DNA from: Pseudomonadota bacterium
GTDB taxonomy: Bacteria > Pseudomonadota > Gammaproteobacteria > Burkholderiales > Burkholderiaceae_C
Direction: 5' to 3'
DNA: 63,440 nucleotides
Assembly (NCBI GenBank): GCA_021847345.1
Contig: JAJZTW010000016.1
Span: forward strand, 1-63,440
Both the position numbers and the translations under genes were made by a program. Each line of letters starts with the position of its first letter. Within the stretch, counting starts at the first letter, position 1. Positions 23,107-34,529 of this stretch are shown here, piece by piece. The notes under the pieces were generated by a model that did no database searches, had not been told where the DNA came from, and was given only the letters and a program-made list of their open reading frames with translations.

Positions 23107-23514
23107 TCAGGCCGCGGCCTGCTGCGCGGGCTCGGCGCCGTGGCGCTCCTGGTAATCCTTCACCGCGGCCTTGATCGCGTCCTCGGCGAGAATCGAGCAG
23201 TGGATCTTCACCGGCGGCAGCGCCAGTTCCTCGGCGATCTGCGTGTTGCGGATCTTCAGCGCGTCGTCGAGGGTCTTGCCCTTGACCCACTCGGTGACCA
23301 GCGACGACGACGCGATCGCCGAACCGCAGCCATAGGTCTTGAAGCGCGCGTCCTCGATGATGCCCTGCTCGTTGACCTTGATCTGCAGCTTCATCACGTC
23401 GCCGCAGGCCGGTGCGCCGACCATGCCGGTACCCACCGAAGGGTCATCCTTGGCGAAGGAGCCGACGTTGCGCGGGTTCTCGTAGTGGTCGATGACTTTG
23501 TTGCTGTAGGCCAT
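23107..23514 (-). CDS. iscU: Iron-sulfur cluster scaffold IscU
   Basis: A 135-residue scaffold. Ligand cysteines are Cys37, Cys63 and Cys106, and the HscA-recognition motif LPPVK precedes HCS. It accepts sulfur from IscS and assembles [2Fe-2S] and [4Fe-4S] clusters. It lies 36 bases after iscS. Confidence 0.98.
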   Translation of the reverse strand: MAYSNKVIDHYENPRNVGSFAKDDPSVGTGMVGAPACGDVMKLQIKVNEQGIIEDARFKTYGCGSAIASSSLVTEWVKGKTLDDALKIRNTQIAEELALPPVKIHCSILAEDAIKAAVKDYQERHGAEPAQQAAA

Positions 23515-23550
23515 GTTGTCCTCCTGATTCGGTTCGTGCCGAGACGCGGC

Positions 23551-24771
23551 TCAGTGCGCCGCCCACTGGATGGTGTTCAGGTCGATTCCGTCCTGGTGCA
23601 TTTCCCACAGCGGGGAGAGCTCGCGCAGCTTGGCCACCTTTTCCTTGAGCAGCGCGACTGCCTGGTCGATCTGCTGTTCGGTGGTGAAGCGGCCGATGGT
23701 CATGCGCAGCGATGAATGCGCCAGCTCGTCGCTGCGCCCGAGAGCCCGGAGCACATACGACGGCTCCAGGCTGGCCGAGGTACAGGCCGAGCCGCTGGAC
23801 ACCGCGATGCCCTTGAGGGCCATGATCAGCGACTCACCCTCGACGAAATTGAAACTCGCATTGACGTTGTGGGGCACGCGGTGCTCGAGGCTGCCGTTGA
23901 TGTAGACCTCCTCGATGTCGCGCAACCCCGTCAGCAGGCGCGCCTGCAGCATGCGCACGCGTTCGATCTCGGTGCCCATTTCCAGTCGCGCCAGGCGATA
24001 GGCCTCGCCCATGCCGACGATCTGGTGCGTGGGCAGCGTGCCCGAACGCATGCCACGCTCGTGGCCGCCTCCGTGCATCTGCGCCTCGATGCGCACGCGC
24101 GGCTTGCGGCGCACGAACAGCGCTCCGACCCCCTTCGGGCCGTAGGTCTTGTGCGAGGCCAGGCTCATCAGGTCGATCGGGCTGTTGCGCAGGTCGATGC
24201 TGACCTTGCCGGTGGCCTGCGCGGCGTCGACGTGCAGCAGGATGCCGCGCTCGCGGCAGATGGCGCCGATGGCGCCGACGTCCTGGATCACGCCGATCTC
24301 GTTGTTGACCAGCAGCACCGAGACCAGGATGGTGTCCGGGCGCAGCGCCTGGCGGAAACGGTCCAGGTCGAGCATGCCGTCGGGCTGCACCTCGAGGTAG
24401 GTGACCTCGAAGCCCTGGCGCTCGAGTTCGCGGCAGGTGTCCAGCGTGGCCTTGTGCTCGGTGCGCAGCGTGATGATGTGCTTTCCGCGCCCCTGGTAGA
24501 AATGCGCGGCGCCCTTGAGCGCCAGGTTGATGGACTCGGTGGCTCCCGAGGTCCACACGAGTTCACGCGCGTCGCAGTGCACCAGTTCGGCCACCTGCGA
24601 GCGGGCACGCTCGACCGCTTCCTCGGCTTCCCACCCCCAGGCATGGCTGCGCGAGGCCGGGTTGCCGAAATGCTCGTACAGCCAGGGAATCATGGCCTCG
24701 ACGACACGCGGATCCACCGGGGTGGTCGCGCCGTAGTCCATGTAGATCGGGAAATGCGGGGTGGTCGGCAT
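23551..24771 (-). CDS. iscS: Cysteine desulfurase IscS
   Basis: A 406-residue PLP enzyme from ATG at 24769-24771. The PLP lysine is in [12 protein letters not shown]. The mobile catalytic cysteine is in [14 protein letters not shown]. The C-terminus [18 protein letters not shown] is the IscU-binding tail found in IscS. It provides sulfur for Fe-S clusters and tRNA thiolation. It follows iscR after a 127-base gap holding a strong hairpin. Confidence 0.98.
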   Translation of the reverse strand: MPTTPHFPIYMDYGATTPVDPRVVEAMIPWLYEHFGNPASRSHAWGWEAEEAVERARSQVAELVHCDARELVWTSGATESINLALKGAAHFYQGRGKHIITLRTEHKATLDTCRELERQGFEVTYLEVQPDGMLDLDRFRQALRPDTILVSVLLVNNEIGVIQDVGAIGAICRERGILLHVDAAQATGKVSIDLRNSPIDLMSLASHKTYGPKGVGALFVRRKPRVRIEAQMHGGGHERGMRSGTLPTHQIVGMGEAYRLARLEMGTEIERVRMLQARLLTGLRDIEEVYINGSLEHRVPHNVNASFNFVEGESLIMALKGIAVSSGSACTSASLEPSYVLRALGRSDELAHSSLRMTIGRFTTEQQIDQAVALLKEKVAKLRELSPLWEMHQDGIDLNTIQWAAH

Positions 24772-24829
24772 GGTCTGGATACGTTTGAAGTCTCTGATGA
24801 TGGAATAACGATACCGATACAAGTGATCA

Positions 24830-24867
24830 GGAGGCGTTGGCGAGCAGGTCTGCCCACCAACGCCTCC
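24830..24867 (-). repeat. Hairpin in the iscR-iscS intergenic mRNA
   Basis: GGAGGCGTTGG (24830-24840) is perfectly complementary to CCAACGCCTCC (24857-24867), with a 16-base loop. It begins about 30 bases past the iscR stop and is not followed by a T run. A 3'-protective or decay-controlling stem at this junction would allow iscR to be kept while iscSUA mRNA is removed, as seen by another mechanism in E. coli. Confidence 0.8.
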
Positions 24868-24898
24868 CGGCCGTCCCGAGGCCCCGCGGCGACTTCGG

Positions 24899-25435
24899 TC
24901 AGGCCAGGTTCTGCGCCAGGTTGAACACCGAATTCGGCGCCCTCACCTTCGATGCCTTCGCCACCGGCATCGGCGACACCGGCTTGCGGATCACCGCGGT
25001 CTGCTCGATCGACACGCCCTGCGCCAGGTTCTGCTCGACCATGGTCTTCAGGTTCACCGAATCGAGGAACTCGACCATGCGCGTGTTCAGCGCCGCCCAC
25101 AGGTCGTGGGTCATGCAGCGGCCGTCCATGCCGTCGCCGTTGCAGTTGGCCTTGCCGCCGCACTGCGTGGCGTCGAGCGGCTCGTCGACCGCGATGATCA
25201 CGTCGGCGATGGAGATGTCCTCCGGACGCCGCGCCAGGCTGTAGCCGCCGCCCGGACCGCGAACCGATTCCACCAGTTCATGGCGACGAAGCTTGCCGAA
25301 CAGCTGCTCCAGGTAGGACAGCGAGATATGCTGGCGCTGGCTGATGCTGGCAAGGGTCACCGGGCCGAGGTGCTGCCGCATGGCCACGTCGATCATCGCG
25401 GTAACCGCAAATCGTCCTTTGGTCGTCAGTCTCAT
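24899..25435 (-). CDS. iscR: Fe-S sensing repressor IscR (Rrf2 family)
   Basis: A 178-residue regulator from ATG at 25433-25435 with GGAG upstream. The N-terminal winged helix begins [18 protein letters not shown]. The three cluster cysteines sit in [17 protein letters not shown], with the usual spacing, before the His of MTHDLW. With its [2Fe-2S] cluster it represses the isc operon. Its promoter at 25539-25567 overlaps a type 1-like site. Confidence 0.97.
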   Translation of the reverse strand: MRLTTKGRFAVTAMIDVAMRQHLGPVTLASISQRQHISLSYLEQLFGKLRRHELVESVRGPGGGYSLARRPEDISIADVIIAVDEPLDATQCGGKANCNGDGMDGRCMTHDLWAALNTRMVEFLDSVNLKTMVEQNLAQGVSIEQTAVIRKPVSPMPVAKASKVRAPNSVFNLAQNLA

Positions 25436-25516
25436 GGTGGTCTCCAAGTTTGCGGGTGCTCACGCCTGCCGGTACCTTGGCGATCATGTCGCCAAGCCTG
25501 CGGACGGGCCGCCCCA

Positions 25517-25540
25517 ATACCTGACGAATTCAGTCGGGAT
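25517..25540 (-). promoter_or_regulatory. IscR type 1-like operator
   Basis: On the minus strand ATCCCGAC-N7-GTCAGGTAT forms a dyad close to the IscR type 1 consensus. It covers the region from the -10 box to the likely transcription start. A related sequence (GACGAATTCGGTAGGT) around 25551-25566 overlaps the -35 region and may be a second site. Confidence 0.75.
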
Positions 25541-25567
25541 TGTAGAAAGACCTACCGAATTCGTCAA
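25539..25567 (-). promoter_or_regulatory. iscR sigma70 promoter
   Basis: TTGACG (plus 25562-25567) and TACAAT (plus 25539-25544), both read on the minus strand, are separated by 17 bases. This is a near-consensus housekeeping promoter ~100 bases upstream of iscR. Confidence 0.85.
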
Positions 25568-25808
25568 CTTCTCGGTGTCTTACCCTTGACAGCAAGCGGA
25601 TACCTGTTGTCACAAACACCAAGCTCGAACCTCTAGGAGTCGAGCCATGCCCACAGGTTCCCGTCAAGATTCAAGGAATTTGCAAGTTATTGCCATAAAA
25701 AGGGTTTTTTGCCGAAGGGCCTCTTGGCGACGCAGCGCACCGGCGACTTCGCGGCCGCAGATCGAACGACGGATGTTCCGGATAGAATCCCATCAACCGG
25801 AAATTTCG

Positions 25809-26681
25809 ATGAGACTCACCCTCAGGCAACTCGACGTGATGGTCGCCATCGCCCGCAGCGGAAGCACGACCGAGGCGGGACGACAACTCTCGCTCTCCCA
25901 GTCGGCCGTCAGCGCGGCGCTGGCCGAGCTCGAAAGCCAGCTCGGCGCCAAGGTGTTCGACCGCGTGGGCAAGCGCGTGGTGCTCAACGACTGCGGGCGC
26001 CTTCTGCTGCCGCGGGCGCTGGGCGTGCTCGACCAGATGCGCGAGATCGAGCACCTGTTCGACGACGGCGCCGGCGCGCTGCGCGTGGGGGCCAGCACCA
26101 CCGTGGGCAACTACATGATGCCGTCGGTGCTGGCCGCGTTCCAGCGCCGCTGGCCGCTGGCCCGCGTCGAGCTCGAGGTCGGCAACACGCGCGAGGTCGT
26201 CGACGCGGTGGAGCAGTACCGCGTGGATGTCGGCTTCATCGAGGGCCCCTGCCACCATCCCGACCTCGAGGTGCACGCCTGGATGGACGATGAACTGTGC
26301 ATCGTGGCCGCGCCGACGCACGCATTGGCCCGCGACGGCGCGCCGGTGGCCGCTCTGGCCGCCGCTCGCTGGATCCTGCGCGAGCCCGGGTCGGGAACCC
26401 GCGAAACGGTGGAATCGCTGCTGCAGCCGCACCTGCCGACCTTCGGGTCGACCATGCACCTGGGCGATTCCGAGGCCATCAAGCGCGCCGTCGCCGAAGG
26501 CATGGGAATCAGCTGCCTGTCGCTGCGCGTGGTGCAGGACTGGCTGGACAATGGCAGGCTGGTACGCGTCGACGCAGCGCTTCCTCGCCTGCAGCGCACG
26601 TTGTTTCGAATCCAGCCGCGGCGCAAGGTGCTGTCGCTGCCGCTGCAGCGCTTCGTGGAGCATTGCGGCACCTGGCATTGA
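25809..26681 (+). CDS. LysR-type regulator, YeiE-like
   Basis: The protein has 290 residues from ATG at 25809. The winged-helix starts LTLRQLDVMVAIARSGSTTE, and the effector domain holds VGFIEGPCHHPDLE, GSGTRETVE and EAIKRAVAEGMGISCLSLRV. These strings closely resemble YeiE, a regulator reported to sense sulfite and anions. It diverges from iscR and is 85 bases upstream of selD on the same strand, so it may control sulfur or selenium genes; that link is inference. Confidence 0.85.
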   Translation: MRLTLRQLDVMVAIARSGSTTEAGRQLSLSQSAVSAALAELESQLGAKVFDRVGKRVVLNDCGRLLLPRALGVLDQMREIEHLFDDGAGALRVGASTTVGNYMMPSVLAAFQRRWPLARVELEVGNTREVVDAVEQYRVDVGFIEGPCHHPDLEVHAWMDDELCIVAAPTHALARDGAPVAALAAARWILREPGSGTRETVESLLQPHLPTFGSTMHLGDSEAIKRAVAEGMGISCLSLRVVQDWLDNGRLVRVDAALPRLQRTLFRIQPRRKVLSLPLQRFVEHCGTWH

Positions 26682-26766
26682 CCCCCGGACCCGCGCGCGG
26701 CGCTGCGGGCACGCTGCCCCGCACGCCATCCCCCTTTCGCCTTTCTTCGCCTTTCTCCGCCTTCCC

Positions 26767-27834
26767 ATGTCCCAAGCCCCCGCCTCATCGCCCGCGGCCA
26801 TGCCGCCGCGCCTGACCTCGCTGTCGCACGGAGGCGGCTGCGGCTGCAAGATCGCGCCGGCGGTGTTGCGCGACATCCTGCGCCAGCACATGCCGCTGGC
26901 AACGCCGCCGGAGTTGATGGTCGGAACCGAGACGGCCGACGACGCCGCGGTCTGGCGCCTCAGCGACACCCAGGCGCTGGTGGCCACCACCGATTTCTTC
27001 ATGCCCATCGTCGACGATCCGCATGATTTCGGCGCCATCGCGGCGACCAATGCGATCTCCGACGTGTATGCCATGGGCGCGCGCCCGCTGCTCGCGCTGG
27101 CCATCGTCGGCATGCCGGTCGGCGTGCTGCCGCCGCAGACCATCGGCGCCATCCTGCGCGGCGGCCAGCAGGCCTGCGCGCGCGCAGGCATCCCGGTCGC
27201 CGGAGGGCATTCGATCGACTCGGTCGAGCCGATCTACGGCCTCGCGGTGATCGGCATGGCGCATCCGGACGCCATCCGGCGCAACCGCGACGCCCGCGAC
27301 GGCGACCTGCTGGTGCTGGGCAAGCCGCTGGGGGTCGGGATCTACTCCGCGGCGCTGAAAAAGGACCGGCTCGACGCCGAAGGCTACCGCCACATGCTGG
27401 AGGCGACCACGCGACTGAATACGCCTGGGCCGCTGCTGGCGGCCCTTGACGGCGTGCATGCGATCACCGACGTCACCGGTTTCGGCCTGCTCGGCCACTC
27501 GCTGGAGGTGTGCCGCGGCGCCGGTCTGGGCGCACGCATCCGCGCCGACGACGTGCCGCTGCTGCCCGGAGTGCGCGAACTGGCCGCCGCCGGCATGCTC
27601 ACCGGCGCGTCGGCACGCAACTGGAACAGCTACGGCGACGACGTGCTGCTGCGCTGCGCCGACCCGCTGGCGCGCAGCCTGCTCACCGACCCGCAGACCT
27701 CGGGCGGCCTGCTGGTGAGCTGCGCGCCCGCGGCGCTCGAGCGCGTGCTGGAGGTGTTCCGCGCCGAGGGCTTCGGCGACGCCACGGTGATCGGCTCCAT
27801 GCACGCGGGCGAGGCCCGCGTTCTGGTGGAATAG
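26767..27834 (+). CDS. selD: Selenophosphate synthase
   Basis: This codes for 355 residues from ATG at 26767. The catalytic motif GGGCGCKIAP has Cys25 and Lys28 in the positions of E. coli Cys17 and Lys20, so this is the cysteine form rather than a selenoprotein. It makes selenophosphate for Sec-tRNA or 2-selenouridine synthesis. Neither selA, selB nor selU is in the window. It is convergent with gcvP. Confidence 0.96.
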   Translation: MSQAPASSPAAMPPRLTSLSHGGGCGCKIAPAVLRDILRQHMPLATPPELMVGTETADDAAVWRLSDTQALVATTDFFMPIVDDPHDFGAIAATNAISDVYAMGARPLLALAIVGMPVGVLPPQTIGAILRGGQQACARAGIPVAGGHSIDSVEPIYGLAVIGMAHPDAIRRNRDARDGDLLVLGKPLGVGIYSAALKKDRLDAEGYRHMLEATTRLNTPGPLLAALDGVHAITDVTGFGLLGHSLEVCRGAGLGARIRADDVPLLPGVRELAAAGMLTGASARNWNSYGDDVLLRCADPLARSLLTDPQTSGGLLVSCAPAALERVLEVFRAEGFGDATVIGSMHAGEARVLVE

Positions 27835-27856
27835 CCGCTCCGCGGCGCGCCGCGCC

Positions 27857-30796
<2,940 letters not shown>

Positions 30797-30924
30797 GATG
30801 CGCTCGGCTTCGTGACGGACCACCGGCGACGGACCCGGCGGAACTGACGGGAAAGGCGGGAAAAACCCGAAGACGGCAAGTCGGCGCGCGCGCCCCGGCA
30901 CGGGGCGGCGGCCTCGCCGGGTGA

Positions 30925-31299
30925 TCAGGCGCTTTGCAGCAGGCGGTCGTAGGCCGCCTGGTCGAGCAGCGCGTCGAACTGCGCCGGATCGCTCGGGCGC
31001 ACGCGGAAGAACCAGCCGGCTCCCTGCGGGTCGCTGTTGGCCAGCGAGGGGTCGGCCACCAGCGCGTCGTTGGTGGCCACGACTTCGCCGGAGATCGGCA
31101 TGTACACATCGGCCGCGGCCTTCACCGACTCGACCACGCCGGCCGTGTCCTTCTGCGCATGGCTGCGCCCGACCCCGGGCAGCTCGACGAACACCACGTC
31201 GCCCAGCGCGTCCTGCGCATGAGCGGTGATGCCGACGGTCAAGGTGCCGTCGGATTCCATGCGGACCCATTCGTGGTCGGGGGTGTACTTGGTGGTCAT
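30925..31299 (-). CDS. gcvH: Glycine cleavage H protein
   Basis: A 124-residue lipoyl carrier from ATG at 31297-31299. The lipoylation lysine is in [18 protein letters not shown]. The C-terminal helix ([14 protein letters not shown]) is standard. It shuttles the aminomethyl group between GcvP and GcvT. It is separated from gcvT by about 100 bases. Confidence 0.97.
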   Translation of the reverse strand: MTTKYTPDHEWVRMESDGTLTVGITAHAQDALGDVVFVELPGVGRSHAQKDTAGVVESVKAAADVYMPISGEVVATNDALVADPSLANSDPQGAGWFFRVRPSDPAQFDALLDQAAYDRLLQSA

Positions 31300-31399
31300 G
31301 ACGAACTCCGGATCGAGGTTGCGGATGGCGGGTACGGTCACTCGTGGCGAGTGCGACGGGGCGGGCATCGCCGCCACGCGGCGCCCGCCGGATGGGGTT

Positions 31400-32581
31400 T
31401 CAGGCTCGCGCGTAGCGATGCGCGACGAAAGGCATGTCGACCACGTGCATGGGCAGGCGCCTGCCGCGCACCTGCGCGAGCAGCACGGTGCCCACGGCCG
31501 CGTGCGCGGCTCCCACGTAGGCCATGGCGATGGCCGCGTCCGCGCTCGGGGTCAACGCACCGCTGGTCACGCGGCCGACCTCGACGCCGGCGGCGTCGAA
31601 CAACTGCGCGCCTTCGCGCACCGGCGCGCGCTCCACGCCGCGCAGTCCCACGCGCACGCTGGCCACGCGCGACGGGTCGTCGAGCTGGCCCAGCACGACG
31701 TCGGCGCCGGGGAAGCCGCCGGCGCGCGCGCCGCCGCTGCGCCGCACCTTCTGGATCGCCCATTGCAGGCGAGCCTGCACCGGCGTCGTCGCGCTGTCCA
31801 TGTCGTGCCCGTACAGGCACAGCCCGGCCTCCAGGCGCAGGGTGTCGCGCGCGCCCAGCCCGGCGGGAGCCACGCCCGGCAGGCCCAGCAGCGCGCGCGC
31901 CAGGGCCTGCGCATGCTCGGCCGGCACCGAGATCTCGAAGCCGTCTTCGCCGGTGTAGCCGCTGCGACTGAGAAACACCTCGGCATCGCCGACGCTGGCC
32001 GGCAGGCGGGCCCAGGCAACGTCCATGAAACGCATCTGCGCGACCACCGGCAGCAGGGACTGAAGCGCCTGCGCCGCCGTGGGGCCCTGCAGCGCCAGCA
32101 GCGCATGGCGCGGCAGCGTCTCGATCTCGCAGCGCGTGCCCAGGTGCCCGCGCAGCCAATCCACGTCGTGCTGCTTGCGCGCGGCGTTGACCACCAGGAA
32201 ATATTCCGCCGAACTGCCGGCGCTGCCGGAGCGCGCACGGTGCGCGAGCATCAGGTCGTCGAGAATGCCCCCGCCGGCGTCGAGCAGGAATCCGTAGCGC
32301 TGGCGCCCGGCGGCCAGGCCGGCCACGTCCACCGGGATCAGGCTTTCCAGCGCCTCCGCCGCCTGCTCGCCGCGCACGCGAAGCTGACCCATGTGGGACA
32401 CGTCGAACAGCGAGGCCGACTGGCGCGTATGGCGATGTTCGGCGACGATTCCCGTTGCATACTGCAGGGGCATCGCGTAGCCGGCGAAGGGCACCATGCG
32501 GGCGCCCAGGCTGAGGTGAAGCTCGTGCAGCGGGGTCTGCTGCAATTCGGCCGCCTCGGCGACGGGCGTGGGTTCGGACAT
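31400..32581 (-). CDS. gcvT: Aminomethyltransferase, T-protein
   Basis: A 393-residue tetrahydrofolate-dependent enzyme. It starts with [20 protein letters not shown], contains [13 protein letters not shown] and the folate-binding [13 protein letters not shown], and ends in a [11 protein letters not shown]-type C-terminal domain. It is the first gene after the glycine riboswitch, consistent with glycine-induced expression. Confidence 0.97.
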   Translation of the reverse strand: MSEPTPVAEAAELQQTPLHELHLSLGARMVPFAGYAMPLQYATGIVAEHRHTRQSASLFDVSHMGQLRVRGEQAAEALESLIPVDVAGLAAGRQRYGFLLDAGGGILDDLMLAHRARSGSAGSSAEYFLVVNAARKQHDVDWLRGHLGTRCEIETLPRHALLALQGPTAAQALQSLLPVVAQMRFMDVAWARLPASVGDAEVFLSRSGYTGEDGFEISVPAEHAQALARALLGLPGVAPAGLGARDTLRLEAGLCLYGHDMDSATTPVQARLQWAIQKVRRSGGARAGGFPGADVVLGQLDDPSRVASVRVGLRGVERAPVREGAQLFDAAGVEVGRVTSGALTPSADAAIAMAYVGAAHAAVGTVLLAQVRGRRLPMHVVDMPFVAHRYARA

Positions 32582-32640
32582 GCAAGGCTCCTCGGGCTGA
32601 CCAGACCGCGCCGCGAATTCGCACGACGCTCGAGCCCCCG

Positions 32641-32872
32641 CTGTCCTTGGTACCTGAGAGATTGACCCGCGACGCGCCGGGCTTGCCCCTTCGGTGGACG
32701 CCGCACCGCGACGCCGCTCTCCAGTGAGGTGAACCCCGTTGCCGGGATCCCGTCAGTCCTTGTGCCTGCGCGGTACGCCGCGTCGCGCCGCCAACCTGGC
32801 CGCGCCTCGCAGGCTTACGCCTTCGGCGGCCCGGCAGTCGCGCAGCAACGCGCTCCGGGCTCTCTCCTGACG
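32641..32872 (-). promoter_or_regulatory. Tandem glycine riboswitch
   Basis: Two glycine aptamers precede gcvT. Aptamer 1 starts with GGAGAGA (plus 32861-32867), contains GCCGAAGGCGTAAGCC and ends near CAAGGACTGACGGG (about 32752). Aptamer 2 starts with GGAGAG (plus 32717-32722), contains CCGAAGGGGCAAGCCC and ends with ATCTCTCAGGTACCAAGGACAG-like sequence at 32641-32665. The spacing, conserved cores and position upstream of gcvT match the known class, which usually activates gcv expression when glycine is abundant. Confidence 0.95.
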
Positions 32873-32930
32873 GCGCGAAGTGTATCCCAATCGGCATCGC
32901 CCGGGCAGCATTGCGCCCACCGCGACGCGC

Positions 32931-33188
32931 TCAGCGCCCGTCGCGGCCGTCGCGCGGGGCGCGCATGCCCAGGTTGCGCCGGGCGCGGGTCGTGCGCTCG
33001 CTCTTGCGCTGCTCGATCTTGCGCATCGCGCGGCGCTGCGAAATCCCGAACATGGGGTCGATGACCTCCCACCAGGCGAACACCACGCCCAGCGGCACGC
33101 CGATCCACCACCAGGACACGCTGGCGAAGGGACCGACGGCGCCCAGCTTCAGTCCCAGTAGCAAGATTGCAACAAGCAGGATCCACAT
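32931..33188 (-). CDS. Small Trp-rich membrane protein (TIGR04438 type)
   Basis: An 85-residue protein with two hydrophobic segments (1-18 and about 25-42). The second holds the unusual Trp cluster VSWWWIG and then FAWWEVIDPMFG. A basic tail follows (RRAMRKIEQRKSERTTRARR). This pattern matches a betaproteobacterial family of small Trp-rich proteins of unknown function. It lies upstream of the glycine riboswitch on the same strand. Confidence 0.85.
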   Translation of the reverse strand: MWILLVAILLLGLKLGAVGPFASVSWWWIGVPLGVVFAWWEVIDPMFGISQRRAMRKIEQRKSERTTRARRNLGMRAPRDGRDGR

Positions 33189-33335
33189 GGAGGCGCTCCC
33201 CGGATGGCGGTCAATATTGCGGGCAATGATCGTCGACGAGGCAACGTTTTGGCGCCCCGGCGTCGGGTAGCATATCCTTTGCTGTCACGTCGGGCGCGTT
33301 TTTCGCGGTCAAGCGGTCAACGTACCCGTGCGCAA

Positions 33336-33350
33336 GTGCGTTAAACGCAC
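33336..33350. promoter_or_regulatory. Dyad upstream of the cytochrome c gene
   Basis: GTGCGT-TAA-ACGCAC is a perfect 6-bp dyad 43 bases before the cytochrome start. It could be an operator or part of the 5' leader. No regulator can be assigned. Confidence 0.4.
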
Positions 33351-33392
33351 GAATGCAGCGCGAACGCTTCGCTCAACCCTGGAGAATCGAGA

Positions 33393-33707
33393 ATGAAGAA
33401 GATCGTCATTGGTGTCGGCCTCGCCGTGGCCGCGATGTCGCAGGTCTACGCCGCCGACATGATGGCCCTGGCCAAGTCGAAGAACTGCCTGGCCTGCCAC
33501 GCCGTGGACAAGAAGCTGGTCGGCCCGGCCTACAAGGACGTCGCCGCCAAGTACGCCGGCAAGCCGGGCGCCGAGGCCAAGCTGGTGAACGCGGTGCTGC
33601 ACGGTGAGTCGGGCACCTGGGGCCCGGTGCCGATGCCTGCCAACCCGCAGGTCACCCCGGCCGAAGCCAAGGAACTGGTGAGCTGGATCCTGAGCCTGAA
33701 GAAGTAA
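33393..33707 (+). CDS. Class I c-type cytochrome, c551/c552-like
   Basis: A 104-residue protein with a Sec signal peptide (residues 1-20, cleaved near VYA-AD). One haem site is CLACH at about residues 32-36, and the distal Met ligand is in GPVPMPANP. It is a small periplasmic electron carrier. GGAG precedes the ATG. It is a single-gene unit closed by a strong terminator. Confidence 0.95.
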   Translation: MKKIVIGVGLAVAAMSQVYAADMMALAKSKNCLACHAVDKKLVGPAYKDVAAKYAGKPGAEAKLVNAVLHGESGTWGPVPMPANPQVTPAEAKELVSWILSLKK

Positions 33708-33760
33708 TCGGGCGATCAGGTCGCGGCGAGCCTGCCGGCCCGCCGTGACGGCTGCAGGAA

Positions 33761-33793
33761 AACGGGAGCCCGCGCGCTCCCGTTTTTCTTTTT
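33761..33793 (+). terminator. Intrinsic terminator after the cytochrome c gene
   Basis: AACGGGAGC (33761-33769) pairs with GCTCCCGTT (33776-33784) around CCGCGC, followed by TTTTTCTTTTT. Confidence 0.92.
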
Positions 33794-33812
33794 CGACGCC
33801 CGAAGCGGCCTT

Positions 33813-34529
33813 TCAGCGACCCGCCAGCGGGCTGCGCTCGACCGGCAACTGCTGCAGCAGGGTCAGCGTGGTGCTGATGTGGGCTTCCAGCGCCAGCGCG
33901 GCGCGTGCGTCGGCGCGGCGCATCGCGGCGTCGAAGATCTCCTGATGCTCATGGTGCACGTCGCGCGCGCTGTTCTCCAGGCCCACGGCGAGGCGACGAT
34001 AGCGCTCGCCGTGCTGCGAAAGAATGCGCAGCACGTGATAGGTCCACGGCGTCGCCGCGGCCGAAATGAGCTGCTCGTGGAACACCCGGTTGCAGGCCTC
34101 CCACGCCGGCAGGCGCGCCAGCGAGATCGGCTGCTCGTAGGCGCTCAGGCGCTCGAAGGCCTCGCGCACCCGGCGCTCCCACTGCGCGTCGCCGCCGCGC
34201 ACCGACTGGCGCAGCGCGTCCACCTCGATGTGGATGCGCAGCCGGGTGAGGTCGGCCAGGTCCTGCAGCGACACCGGCGTGACGCGAAAGCCGCGCTGCC
34301 CCTCGGCGATGACCAGCGCGTCGCTGACCAGACGGGTCAGGGCCTCGCGCAAGGTGCCGGCGCCGACGCCGTAGTCGTCCTTGAGGTGCTCCACGCGAAG
34401 CTTGGCGCCGGGCGGGTAGTGGCCCTCGATGATGTGGCGCCGCAGTCGCATGTAGGCCAGCTCGGCCAGCGTGCGGGGTGCTGCCTCGTCGGAGGCCTGC
34501 TCGGCGGCGGCGATCTGCGGCTGGTTCAT
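33813..34529 (-). CDS. GntR-family regulator (FadR subfamily), AphS-like
   Basis: A 238-residue protein from ATG at 34527-34529. The N-terminal winged helix contains [18 protein letters not shown] and [12 protein letters not shown]. The C-terminal all-helical FCD-type ligand domain (about residues 95-225) includes [15 protein letters not shown]. Its ATGA start overlaps the stop of the sigma54 activator gene, so the two are translationally coupled. In Comamonas testosteroni a GntR repressor (AphS) next to AphR silences the phenol genes, so I infer a repressor role here. Confidence 0.88.
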   Translation of the reverse strand: MNQPQIAAAEQASDEAAPRTLAELAYMRLRRHIIEGHYPPGAKLRVEHLKDDYGVGAGTLREALTRLVSDALVIAEGQRGFRVTPVSLQDLADLTRLRIHIEVDALRQSVRGGDAQWERRVREAFERLSAYEQPISLARLPAWEACNRVFHEQLISAAATPWTYHVLRILSQHGERYRRLAVGLENSARDVHHEHQEIFDAAMRRADARAALALEAHISTTLTLLQQLPVERSPLAGR

